From Isoetes taiwanensis (taxonomy: Eukaryota > Streptophyta > Lycopodiopsida > Isoetales > Isoetaceae), in the NCBI GenBank assembly GCA_021234155.1, contig JAJEKV010000168.1:489352-553351 (forward strand): a stretch of DNA of 64,000 bases. Direction: 5' to 3'. The notes under the pieces were generated by a model that saw only the letters and a program-made list of their open reading frames with translations, made no database searches and was not told where the DNA came from. The position numbers and the translations under genes were made by a program. This document shows, piece by piece, positions 49,157 through 61,400 of this stretch (position 1 is the first letter of the stretch; each line of letters begins with the position of its first letter).

Positions 49157-50526
49157 ATGGCCGCTTTTGTAGCCCCTTGCACAGACCCCCATTTGGAGGG
49201 AGACATTCCCCAGTCCCAGCCCCAGCCCCAGCCCCCGCCCACCTGGGAGAACCAGGGGGAGGGGCCGCCGCGAAAACGGCCCCGGTCAGATAACAAAGAC
49301 AGGGGAGAAACCTCTTCCATGAGGAGGGAAGCCCGGGCGAAGGCCCAATCTACGAGATTGGCTCGGGAGATGGATGAAGGCTGCTCAAGCTCGACACAGG
49401 CGCAGACGAGGGCCATGAAACAGCTGGAGGAACAGATCGAGAATAACAGAACCCGGATTGCAGGATTGACAGCAGAGATACAATCCTCAGCATCCCATGT
49501 GCTCAAAAGACAGTTGGCAGTGGAAAGGCAACGGGTTACAGACATGGAGACCCGCATGCAGCAGTTAGAAGACGGGCTTCGCTTGGCCCACTTTGAGAGG
49601 CAACAGGATAAGCAGGGCCTTGCCGACTTGCGAGCTCGCGTGGCATGCGACAAGCAGGGTGTGGAGCAGGATACAGTGGCAACTATTTCCCGCCTCGAGT
49701 CGGAAGCTGAGGGGTATGCCACTGTGATACGAAACGTCCGAGCCATCGTCGAAGCCAACCAGGCAGAGCTGAGAACCCTGCAGAGTAGGGCTGAGACACA
49801 AGATCAGGAGATCCAGGAGCTCAAAGCAACCATTGCCCAGCAAGGCAGCGGCCTCCGTGCTCAGGTCCATGAACACCTGCGGCACTGCACAAATGAGTTG
49901 GCCGTGCGGCGCCAGATTCCAACAGAGCTAGGCTCCCCGACTCCGGCGCCAGAGGTCGCAACACGTGGACGACCCAAGCCATCGTGCCCCACGCCCACGT
50001 CGCCAAACAAGCAGACAGACGCCGCCACCTCCTCCATCTCGCACACCACACCGCCCTCGCTGTGAGCAGCCCACACACTCCAGCCAACAAAGCCACCTGC
50101 CGGGACAAATAATGTTGCCCTCGACTCGCTGAGCGCCAGGAGCGTGGCCGCCGACGCCATAATGTGGTGGTGCGTGGACTTTCGGAGGAGGCAGGAGAAG
50201 ATCTCACCAAGCGCATTCAGGATGAGATCCTATCTCGAATGGCATTCCCGACTGCGGTACAAATTGCTAGAGCGAGCCGCCTTGGGGCTCAGCGCACAGA
50301 TCGCCCGCGTGTTGTCACCTTCACGGTGGCAGACATGCGAGTACGGGAGGCCATCCCCGCACCGAGTAGACAACCGGAAGGGGACTGCTCAGATGTTGAC
50401 CAGATCTCACCCCGATGCAACAGAGTCCCGGCCGGGCAGCAAATGCCTGTGTCGTGGACGTCCGTCAGAGAGGGGGGCTGCGTGCCTTTGTCCGGCAAGC
50501 CGCATTTTCGGCCGGGCGTCACGAGG
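49157..50526 (+). pseudogene. LINE ORF1: coiled coil plus RRM-like domain (frameshifted)
   Basis: The frame 49157-50065 encodes a Pro/Gln-rich N-terminus, a basic RKRPRS patch and a long coiled coil (about residues 70-235, e.g. MKQLEEQIENNRTRIAGLTA). After a frame change near 50065, 50142-50526 encodes NVVVRGLSEEAGEDLTKRI.. ASRLGAQRTDRPRVVTF, which resembles the RRM/C-terminal RNA-binding part of LINE-1 ORF1-type proteins. Such proteins trimerise through the coil and coat element RNA as a chaperone. This layout differs from the DUF4283-type ORF1 of the surrounding L1. Inactive because of the frame break. Confidence 0.65.
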
Positions 50527-50899
50527 TAGCCACCTCGCCGCCACTCTCGGCCGCCGTTGCCGCCGCGTCGGGTACCCCCTATCGCACCTCCTTCGCCCCG
50601 CCGCCCGACCGGCCGCCAGCGCCGCGACACCGCTTCCCCGCAAACCGGACAGATCATCGAAGTCCCACATCAATGCCGAAGAAATAGGAACTGTACCTCC
50701 GGATGGTGTCTTTGAACCGCCGGGCTTCCCCGCGTAAAAGGCGAGAGTCTCAACTCTATTGCACCGGATATGGATCTCATTTTTTCCTCATGGAAACATG
50801 GGAGCATGCAGGCACCTGACCGCTGCACCTCCCGTGCTATCCGCATTTCTGTTCAATGAGTGCACGCAAGCGAGGGCATGGCGGGTTGCCCGCTACTAC

Positions 50900-53800
50900 C
50901 GCGGCAACCTTGAGGCACTCAGTCTCGCTGCAACAAAACGCATTGTGTACAATCGCTACTTGTGGGTGCGCGTGCGGCATGATGACAAGCATGACACTCT
51001 CCTCATAGCAAAGATGCTACTTTCCACATGCCGAGAGCAACTTTTATAACACTCATTCAGATGTGGATCGATTGAGCCTTATGTCGATCTATATGATGAC
51101 ATACAAGCAAGACAAACAGGTTAGGCGTGGTTATGTTGCTTGGCGACTTTAATGCACGCATCAGAGCCGAAAGGTGTTCCAAAATTTGAGCCCCCGGCAG
51201 GACGCCTTGCACCGAGCCCCGCAGAGGTGGCTTGGTCAAGGATATCGATGACGCCCATATTTCGCGCTATGGCGTGCGCTTCTTTGTTCGGGTAGTATCT
51301 TTGACCTGGTTATCTCAGTAATGGGTTGGTGCAATGGCCGCCTTCCACCGCCGCACTTGTAGACGTGAGAACCAAGGGGGCGGCTCCGGTGGTGGATTAT
51401 CTGGCTGGTTGAGGAACGGGTCCGCACCTGGTTACTCATTTTTCCATCGGGACGACACTCGGGACGAGGGAAGTAGACTCACCACCGCCCCTCGCTCATG
51501 CATCTCCGGGGGAGCTCCCCCGCACACCTCACGCCTCAACACACCGGGTGCCCCACCAAGCGCTGGACTACGACCGCAGGGGGACCTATGCCCACCGCTT
51601 GAGCATGATCCGGCGGGACCGCCGCAACTCCCCACACTTCAAGAACAATCCGCCACCGACTCACCTCGCTTCGACGGCCCGGCGCAGAAAGATGCTTTGG
51701 GAGAGGCCGCCATGGCAAGCCTCGCACCACCACCTTCCCCCCGCGAACCCATGGTTTGATGATGAGTGTCGGGAGCTCAAACGCACACTCGGCAAGTCAC
51801 TGATCCCATCTCTCATCACGCCGCCGGTCCAATACCGCTCCTTTCTCAAGAACAAGAAGGCCGATACCTCGCAGAGCATCGAATGATGTTTGGTCTCCCC
51901 GACCGCACCCCAGACATTCTCGAGAAGGGTCTTGAGCAAGCCCCCGCACGTTCCCACCACGGAACATCACCTCGAGCAATGGGTACAAGCATTCGCAAAT
52001 AACAACAGTATGACCCGCCGGGGCGGGCACCAGTCCCCTCCACAGATAGGCATGGCTCGGGTTATCACGCAGGGGGGATGTCATCATGGGCCTACAAATA
52101 CCAGCTAATGGGAAGGCAAAGCAGATTTAGATGGCATGCGTGCAGAGCTTCAAATGGGCCGGGCTCTCCACCGGTGCCTGCTTCTCCACGGCATTGTTCA
52201 ATAAAGCATTGCGAGAAGGCTTCCCTACGCAATGGACCACTAGTAGAGTAGTGCCCATATACAAAGCGGGGACCCTCAATGTCCGGCCAACTACCGCACT
52301 ATTATGGTCAAACTCTCTTTGCAAAACTGTTGGTCGGGCATCCTTGAGCAAATGGGCCGACAATATGGGCAGCGCAGGAAACGGAGGTGCGAGCTCTTAC
52401 ACAGGCGGGTTTTCGCCCGCATATTCCACCATTGATCATATCTTCACTCTGCGCACATTGATTGAAGATAGCGAGAATCGCCGCAGAACCTGTGCTCGTT
52501 GTTTCGTGGATTTTGCAAAGGCATTCGACACACCATTCCCGCAATAAGCTATGGGACAGATTGCGGCGGTGGGGACCCCCGACTTCGCGTAATGCAAGAT
52601 ATAGGCTTTTGTCGAGGCATGCTTTCGGCCGTTATCACATCAGCACAGACACCCGGGTGACCAAGAGCATTGGAGTGCGCCGGGGTTGCCCCTCTCCCCA
52701 CACTCTTTGGCCTCTACATTGATCGGTTGGAAGATTGGCTCTCGAGCATGGAGGTGCGCGCACATATCATGCATCACACAATCCGCAACTCATATATGCC
52801 GACGATGTCAACCTCTTGGCCTATACTCCAGAGGACATGCAACGCCACCGGATGCTCTTGACACTTTTTGCCAATTCACCGCATGCAAGTTAACTTGGCC
52901 AAAACTAGGGTGTCTTTGCTAGTTATGTCATCCATCCCGCCGCCAAGGCTTCCCACATTCACTTACCGTAAGGGCGGGAGGTAGAGGTGGCTCCGACCTA
53001 CAAGTACTTGGGGATTGAGTTCTCAACTACCACCCATTGGGATGCGGCTATCGGGTTGCGGTCATGCGGGTTGGAAAGCACTATATGCCATGCGTAACAA
53101 CGGCCACAAGGCGAGTTGTATGCCCGGGGTCACCAAATACATTTGTTTCGGCCTTGGTTGAGCCGCCCTTTGTATGGGGCAGAAGTTTGGGGTCCAAAGG
53201 ATATCCCTCAACACCGGAATGACCTCGAGCAGTGCAGAAGGCCTTCTTGGCACGGGCCCGGGGGGTGAAGTCCACAGCCCGCACCGCATCCTACCCGTGA
53301 GACGTGATTTCTACCCTTCAACGGGCTGCATTGGAACGCCATATCGCTTTACTTCCAAAAGGTGGTCGCTATGGCTGATACACGCTTGCCCCGCCTTGCT
53401 TTGGCCACGGCAATGGGTCCCCAACGCCTGAAATCTCGCTGAAAGACAAGCGTGCTGCTCAGTGGTTCTCACGCCGGGTGTGCAGCAGCAAACGATGTGT
53501 CCGTCGACAAAGAAAGATCGCGAGGCACTTAAACTATACCTTGATGCTACTTTCCTTCGCAGTCGTGGGATGCGAGGCTCGACACATGTTAAGCCGGCAC
53601 ACTATCGCCAGCAAAGTCAATCCTAGGCTCACAAGAGGCCCACACCAAGATTTGTACACCCAAATACCCATGAAGAAACGCAGTTTATAGCTTCCATTCA
53701 AGACGGGGCACATCGCCTCCGCATTGAAACAGGGCGTTGGGCTCGTGAAGCACGGGAGCAAAGGCTTTGCCAGTGTTGCCACCAGGGCGCGATTGAGGAT

Positions 53801-53925
53801 GAATGTCATGCCCTCCAGACCTGCCCAGCATTTGCCCATATCCGAGAGCGATATGTTCGACATTAGTGCCCGGCCAGCCGTTGCATCGTTATTGGCTACG
53901 GCGTCGGTGGGTTTTGTTGGGGTCA
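50900..53925 (+). pseudogene. LINE ORF2: endonuclease, RT and CCHC tail (broken)
   Basis: Fragments in order are the APE endonuclease with CYFPHAESNFY (51010), DLYDDI (51084) and LLGDFNARI (51129-51155), then linker NPWFDDECRELKRTLGKSL (51740). RT follows with FNKALREGFPTQWTTSRVVP (52200), FVDFAKAFD (52510), RRGCPLSPTLFGLYIDRLE (52680) and an intact YADD in LIYADDVNLLAYTPEDMQ (52790-52840). Next are TYKYLGIEFSTTTHWD (53010) and AEVWGPKDIPQHRNDLEQ (53180). A C-terminal CQCCHQGAIEDECHALQTCP gives a Cys/His zinc motif (53770). At least ten frame changes or stops. Function in the family is nicking target DNA and reverse-transcribing the element RNA. Confidence 0.8.
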
Positions 53926-54160
53926 TACCTCCGTGAGGTTATGGATGCACGGACTGTTTGTGTCCTACGGACGGTATTGAACTGTCCTATGCAATTGTAT
54001 GCAGTGTGCCGCCAGGCTTATTATCGCTAAGGTTTTTCCTCGAAAACCCGCCGGGCGGGGGTTTTTAATCCCGCCGCAATATGCTTGCTGCTCTCTTTTT
54101 TGTTTGGGTCCCATAGGCCAATTGGTCTCCGTGGACGCTAAAAACCTATTCTATTCTATT

Positions 54161-54837
54161 CTATTCTATTCTTTTGTCTACTATGAGTAAGTTCACGGTT
54201 TTCAAGAATTTGAGGATTGCATACATTCGATCATGACGAGCCTGTGACAATCCTGGGCCAACCCAATTATTAGTCCAAGTAAAAGATAAATCTCCATCAA
54301 CTTCCATAAACCCATGTTGAAAGAGTAACTTCTGCCACTGCTGCCGTTCAAAGCCACTTACAATCTGTCCACCACCTAATCTGTCTTGTGCTGATTCGAC
54401 CATATTGAAATCCCCTACTAAAAGCCAAGCCACATTTTCTCCCCATTTTGGTATTTTATTACATAAAGAAGCCCATAAAGTTGCTCTTTTCTAGGAATAT
54501 TAGATGCATATACATTAATGATACCACATTCTTGAAGTCCTTGCTTCCATGTAATAACTGTCCACCTTCCAAATTTATCTTTTGCTGTAAATGTGACATG
54601 AACATCCATACTCCAGGCTATCATTGTACCACTCCAAGCCTTGCCTGAAGTACTTATTAGAGCAGAAGTTTGCTTCCCAAACAAATTCATCATTGGAACG
54701 ACCCTGCCTCTATCACATTTATGCTCTTGAATACATAAAATATCTGGATTAATGTGCTTAATTAAATTAGCCAACCTCTGTCGTTTTTGGGGAGATGAAC
54801 GTGCACCTCTCACATTCCAGGACATAATCTTAAGCAT
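54161..54837 (-). pseudogene. L1 ORF2, AP-endonuclease part (truncated)
   Basis: Starts at an ATG at 54837, 35 bp after the ORF1 stop. Contains MSWNVRGARSSPQKRQRL with the catalytic Asn, CIQEHKCD with the catalytic Glu, LLVGDFNMVES, FTWTNN and ARHDRMY, in the order expected of APE-type endonucleases. A frameshift near 54425 separates the two halves. The frame ends at the junction with the inserted LINE just after VNLLIVDKRI, before the SDH motif, so the catalytic domain is incomplete. Confidence 0.9.
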
Positions 54838-54871
54838 GAGGTATTTTGGATTTCTTCTTCCGCCTCTTTTT

Positions 54872-56574
54872 TTATGAGACTTTTCTCACTTTTAGCTCAG
54901 TTTCTTGTGGCTTATATAAAACCAAGGCCTGGTCCAGGTTATGCGCACTAATATCACCAGTATCCTTGTGCCTATCTTCCTCCTCAGATGAATCATCACC
55001 AGCCCCTGACTCTATGTTATCACCATTATCCAGGTGATGCGTCACCCGTGCTTTACTTTTACGCTTTCTAGGACTTTGCCATGCCAACTCATCATTGGAA
55101 CATTTGACCATCTCTTCATCTGGTGATGAATCATGAACATTCTCACCAACCACCATTGGAACTGCTTCTATAGCTTTTCCACATTCTTGCAAACCAGATA
55201 CCTGCTTTTCATCCAGATTCTCTGGAACAACTTCTGGAGGAGTTGCAGACATATCTATATTTTGCTGTTGACCACCAATAGGATATTCCTTCTGCACATC
55301 TACATCCAGTATCTTCAAAGAAGGAAACCAACACTTTAACTCACTGCCATTCAAAAGCTCTAAGTTAAAGCGTGAGAAAAACTCCCCACTCTTCACTATT
55401 ACCTCCTTAGGAAGACTCTGATCCATTGGTAATGCTACACAGACACGAGCACCTCTGAGGATTGAATGAGATATATGCTTACCAATACCATTAGCAATAG
55501 AGATAAGGAACTTTGGAAGCAATAGATCCGGTGGCAAACCATGAATTTGAAACCAAAGAAGGCAAAGATTGCTTTATAAGGATTATCGCCAGAAAAAGCC
55601 CGTGAATAATGCTGAAAAATGACACATGAGCCTCCTATTGAGAAAACACCTCTTGAAGTCAATCTATTAACAGGCGCTTCATCGTCAAACCCCAGCAAAA
55701 AGAAATTATTGCCTAACACTTTGAAAGAATTAAAAGGTGCAATAGACATCCTTCTGAGCATAGAACCAATCCATCCAAAGAATTTTAGTAGAATTAAAAT
55801 AATTTCCAAAGATAGTACCCAATTACAGAATGTGCCACCAGTTTAGCCACACACTTTCGATGCTCCAATTGATCCACTTCGATAACTGGTGCGCCACAAA
55901 CTTTGTTTCCAGCAACAGTACCATTAAAGCCTTGAACAAAGTCCTCCACACAACCGAATGCGAAAACTCCCCTTTCCTCTCTTTCAACACTTCAAAAAAA
56001 TCCTGCTTATTACCCTGATCCAAGAAAGTAAGCTTCTTCAGTATGAACTCGATAATTATGAGCAAGATCTTTACGCACCCAACTACTGAAATGAGCATTC
56101 CTCAATCTGTTAACTGTGTCATTTGATCTCCAAGCATTTGGAGGATCTTGGCGAACAGGATTAGACCTCAAATCTACAAACCCATCATGATTACTTTCAG
56201 TAGCTTTAGGTGCCTCAAAGATCTCCGCTCCACACCAGAAAGCCTCAAAGACATGGAAAATCCTCAGAAACATTGGCTAATACCTCCATACTTGTTTTGC
56301 CCACTATTTTATCATTTGTCATTTTATTTACTTCCTCAGTCACTGTAAACAGAGATTTCAAGGGTTGCAATGCCTTTGCAACTGAAACAGTTGATGTATT
56401 TACCTGCTTATGCATCTTTGCTACTTCACCTGCATGGCTTGGGCCTAAAGGAGTATAAGAACAAAAATTTTCTGGAAACCCACCAGCCTTCTCCATTTGA
56501 CTCAGAGACCGTAAGTCAGACTTTCGTGCTAAATCCTTCCACCGAACATTATCCTTGATAGAAGATTCAGACAT
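54872..56574 (-). pseudogene. L1 ORF1, DUF4283-like (frameshifted)
   Basis: Starts MSESSIKDNVRWKDLARKSD at 56574. Fragments follow at 56273-56010, 55809-55435 (NSFKVLGNNFFLLGFDDEAP) and 55537-54872. The last opens with GLPPDLLLPKFLISIANGIG, the hallmark of plant L1 ORF1 proteins, and ends in an acidic/basic tail. These proteins bind element RNA. At least three frameshifts. It ends 35 bp before ORF2. Confidence 0.85.
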
Positions 56575-56929
56575 TGAGACATCTGAAGTGAAAACCCCTT
56601 CACCAAAACCTACGCCACGCCCTGTTGTGGAAAACCCCCGCTACAACAAACCCCTAAGACACAGAGATACACCCAAGAGAATAGTGCAGGTTGCTCCACT
56701 GAGCCTAATCAACCCTGCTACTACCTCCAATCCTCAGAGGATTTCAGGCAAGATTCAAGAATATGGCCGAGACTGAAAGACCCTTAACTTTCACCAGTAA
56801 ACTTCTGTAAAAGCATTCATATAATATACCAATGGAAAGAGCTCGAAGAGAGCTTTCCAACGGTGTAAAGAACACTGAATTCTGACCCCGAACGGCAAAG
56901 TTATGGCCGCTCAAAGTTTGCTCCGGCAA

Positions 56930-56944
56930 AGTTGACGAAATGTT
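56930..56944. repeat. L1 target-site duplication, right copy
   Basis: AGTTGACGAAATGTT, identical to 45467-45481. It marks the 5' boundary of the minus-strand L1. Confidence 0.9.
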
Positions 56945-57187
56945 ACATGATGCTACATGGAATACGTGCCTCAGGCAGAGGTCTGGGTTCTCGTCCTGAG
57001 TCTCAGATGCATGAACGGAAGGCATTTGGACTCCCAAAATATCACCGCACAAATTTTTGCACAAAATACCAGCACATACCTTGTCTGCAAGCATTTCGAA
57101 GTGAGAACTTTAGAGATGCTGAAATCGTGAGTCTTTACAGTGGCATTAAAGAGAAAAGATGCAACTAGATTTAAATAACTACAATAC

Positions 57188-57800
57188 TTGCCCAATGAAG
57201 CAACAGGTTGTTGGCTTGCATCCACTACATTGACGAGTGGAATCCTGGACACTTGAACAATACACAAGATTCCCTGCATGATCTGCAATGAAACTCATAA
57301 TTACTTGTAAATATAATGCTAAGGTTTATATTATCTTCAACATATTTTATGTACCATTTGCTGGGTTGTTTATCCATGGAGTAAGAATCTGGCCAACATT
57401 AGCTGGACCTGCAGCTCTCCTATGACCAAGCTTTTCTATTTGCAAATTCTTAGTATTCTTAGCCTCTCCGTAGGTTGCAAAAAGTCCTGGGTAGAGATAG
57501 CCCCAGTACTTCCTGCAACAAGAATAGAATCATTAAAACATACGACATAATGCAGGAAGAATATAAGATATCCTACTAGATGAATTGGGGTCGATAAATC
57601 CCGAACGTGCTCCACTGTAGAGAGATAAAAAAAATCGTGAATTGCATAGCCTACAAATCCAAGAGTTTAATACGTCTCTAAACCATACCTTGTCAGCAAA
57701 ATGCTGGCAGTGCAAAGCCCGTTGAAGGTGCAATATTTCTCTACCCCTAAACCTCATAAGTATTCGAGGACTTGTGACAGGGTCAAAGGAATGCAAGATT
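57188..57800 (-). pseudogene. Exon-like pieces of an unrecognised minus-strand gene
   Basis: Three pieces have good splice signals. The first, upstream of a GTATGG donor near 57690, encodes RILMRFRGREILHLQRALHC. 57512-57355 follows TTGCAG and encodes KYWGYLYPGLFATYGEAKNT and KLGHRRAAGPANVGQILTPW. 57282-57188 follows TTTCATTGCAG and encodes IMQGILCIVQVSRIPLVNVV. Conserved-looking coding text suggests a real host gene, but I cannot name it. Its 3' part would lie beyond the L1 (below 45467), so the L1 may sit in one of its introns. Whether it is still expressed is unknown. Confidence 0.35.
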
Positions 57801-57804
57801 AGAG

Positions 57805-58414
<610 letters not shown>

Positions 58415-61400
58415 ATGGCGACGTCCAACAGGAGCAACAGCGGCGTTGCTATAGGCCATGGCGTGGATTTAGAGCATCCATCTTTCAGTCTTGGCTTTGA
58501 AGATCGAGTTATAGATCCAGTAGTTGATATTTCTAGAAATGCTAGTGCTCTAGCTAGAAATGACGAAAATATCATGCCATATGTATCCCTTAATGATCAA
58601 GTAGCTGAGATTTCAAGAAATGCTCTTGTTCTACCTAGAATGGACAAAAATATCATGCCATCTGCAAGCAATCTGCCTTCCTTCTCAAATTCAGCAAAAG
58701 AAGGTAAGATTTTATATTACTTTGGTTGTTTTAGTGTTTTTGGGATGAAAATGATTGTGCTGATTTGTGATTTATACAGTCTATCATAAACAGCATGAAA
58801 CAAATGTGACAAAGAAAGGGAAGAAGGCCAAATAATTTGATTTGTTTGTTTTATTTTTTATGACATATATGATTGAATCCTCTCTCTCTTTTTGTTTTAG
58901 TTTGCTGAGCTTGACATAAATGCAATGGAAGTTGTGTGAAATGTGAACAAGAATACTGTAAGATCTACAATATCTGTGGAGGAAAGGTGAGGTTATGAGC
59001 TTTTTGATATTGATATTTAGGATCTTAACTTTTTTCTAAATAACTCGTGCAGGTTTTATATGCCAGCAAGCTTGGCATTATAAATGTGGAAGAAAAATTG
59101 TAATATACGGGTCCTGATAAGTATCAACAACTTGGTCGTGAAATCAAGTTCTTTATTCATCAAGTGTGAAAAGAAGATGGTTCTTTATACTCTGGTATGC
59201 ATAAATAAATGAAAGTGAATTCCTTAGTCATACATTTAACAGATTTTATTGTTTTTGTTAGGTGCAACGGTCAAAACAATGTTGTTTAGCTTTGGCCGCC
59301 TTATAAATGAAGCAAGGGAGGCTCAAATGAACATAACGGGAATAATTGAGGAGGCAGTTCATATTAAAAAACACCCATTTTTTAGGTGAGTATTTTTATA
59401 TATAGATATCATTCATTTAGTAGTTATATTATCTTCTTTGTAGTTGATTAATAACTAAGTTTGTAATAAATTATCGGTTAAGAAGTTGATTAGCGTAGAT
59501 TATCATTCAACTTGGTAAGTCTACTATCTTACACGATTCTCTACTTTCTGATTTTTTATGCAGGGAGGCATGGTTGGCAGAAGATGTCTATATTACAAGC
59601 AAAAAATGTGCCAAGGCCTCATGCGGAGAAAAAAACTCACGATGAGATAGTTATGAAATTTCTAAACGACAAGCATTTTGCACCAAATTATGGTAAAGGA
59701 TCAGGACATTCCGTGGGAATATACGCTTATAAATACGATATTTCCTGGACCCGTCACTATACAAGTCTACCCATGTAGCCTTGTATACCTTAGGAAGTGG
59801 CAAGGGGTGCACATCTAAGTTAATTGTTTAACTTAGATAACCTTAGGATAAGACCCATTTCCACATGGCCTTATCCTATTGGGCAACCGCCACACGGCCC
59901 ATCCTATTGGTGCCACGTGGCATCCCATGTGGACCCTAACTTATATTAGGCTAAACCCTAACCCTAGACCTCTTTTCCTGACCTTAGCACCCTGAGACTC
60001 ATCTACGCACTCGAAACTCTGTTTCGAGAACCGTTTGCTGTGGCATAGGCTAGTGCAGCAGCCCCCGGAGTGTGGATTCGATCTTGGATGCAGCTTCGAC
60101 CAATTCGAAGACCATGGAGACGTCTGGATTGGGACGGAGTGCTTCTGGAGCAGGTATGTGGAGTAGTGCTCATGGTAGATCATCTGGAAGTTAGCACTCC
60201 AGATGGGTTAGTATTTCGTAGCTAGAGTAGAGCCACCCTAGATTCCTTATTCAACATCTTGAACCCTAATCAAGGAACCCTAACTGTAAGTTAGTTATGT
60301 ATGATTAGGTTAAGATGTTCTTATGATTATTCTCATGATATGATGTTATGTGATGTTGGTTGATCATGTTTGCTCCTCTTGTATTGGGAAGGGGGGTAGA
60401 GACCTAGAGCCATATGTAGTATGCTCCTAGTTTAGACCCCTTAGTTCCTATTATTATGTGGCCTGTGTATAGGAGCCCACCGGGCTATTGGGACTATGAT
60501 GTGACTCAGCACTACACAACGGGGCTAGAGGCAATACGGAGAGAGGATCCTTGCTGAGCGTGGCTACTGGGGATCCCATAGCGGGCTAGGCCTATGGTCG
60601 GTCACTTTATGTGGGTCGGGCATGGGTCCGACACCTCCTGGGGCAATGGTGTCGCCCTGCCTCTCAGGAGTTGCAAGTGTCGGCTTGGCTCCTGTTTTGG
60701 GGGTTAAGTCAGGTACGAATTGTGTGTCGCCACGATTCTCTAGCTGCCTGTGGAGCCTCTAGACCCTGGGAAGGGGAGATGCAACCCTTCCTGCCTCAAC
60801 GGACTTGAGAGATGCAACCTGGAGTAGTCCTGATGGGTGATGCCATGGGATTGCGTATCCGAAAGGCTAGAGTCACGCCAGAGCCCGATCTAGCTCATTC
60901 TACAAAGTATGCACAGGAGGAGCGGATGGAGTGGTCAACCCTAGCCATTGTCTATAGCCAGCCCTGCCATTGTTATGACTCGGTCTGCTCTATCTTGAGG
61001 CCTAGCCAGTCAGTCATCCTCCTTATGAGTCAGAGCCATGGGTAGGAGCTCTCATGTTTTATGGTATATGATTATCTTCTTTGTGGTTATAGATATGTGG
61101 ATGGGCTACCCTTCGAGGTAGCATGATGTATTGCTATTGCTAGTTCTGACGTTGTTTATGCTTCCGCTGTGATAGGAGCCCATAGGGGAAGGGCATGCAA
61201 GACACCTTCATGTCCCCTTCCCGCACTGGAGTCACCTCAGAGTGCGGGAAAGACGGAGGGCCCGTGCGGTCGAAGGACCAGATGGGGGATTTCCTGCGGA
61301 GTGTACAGCCGGGCATCGTATATTTAGTAGGGAGCGTCACAAGGACTTTCAAGGCAAGTCCAACTGTATTGTGCAGTAAATTTCTTCATTCGAGTTCGTA

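Larger units (their letters stand above)
48625..54170 (+). mobile_element. Coiled-coil LINE inserted in the L1
   Basis: About 5.5 kb of plus-strand sequence interrupts the L1 between its endonuclease and its linker. It starts with pyrimidine-rich CTCTCTCTAGC repeats (48625-48790) and contains ORF1 (49157-50526) and ORF2 (about 50900-53925). It ends in a GC-rich hairpin-like 3' motif (54031-54075) and an (ATTCT)5-type tail (54146-54171), where L1 coding resumes. The L1 segment with the SDH motif is missing at the junction, so the insertion was accompanied or followed by a small deletion. No target-site duplication is obvious. The clade is not assigned. Confidence 0.8.
45482..56929 (-). mobile_element. 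L1-type LINE, full-span but split by a second LINE
   Basis: Minus-strand element bounded by a 15-bp target-site duplication, with its poly-A (T-run 45480-45491) at the low-coordinate end and a 5' untranslated region at about 56575-56929. Order on the minus strand is ORF1 (56574-54872), ORF2 endonuclease (54837-54161), an insertion of foreign DNA (about 54170-48625), then ORF2 linker, RT and zf-RVT (48640-45530). Without the insert the element is about 5.9 kb, normal for plant L1. All ORFs are broken. Confidence 0.92.

Noticed and set aside
49129-49758. Long minus-strand open frame opposite LINE ORF1
   Set aside because: Shadow of the GC-rich plus-strand coiled-coil frame; no domain.
60611-61045. 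Trp/Cys-rich open frames
   Set aside because: They lie inside the LTR-like insert and show no recognisable protein.
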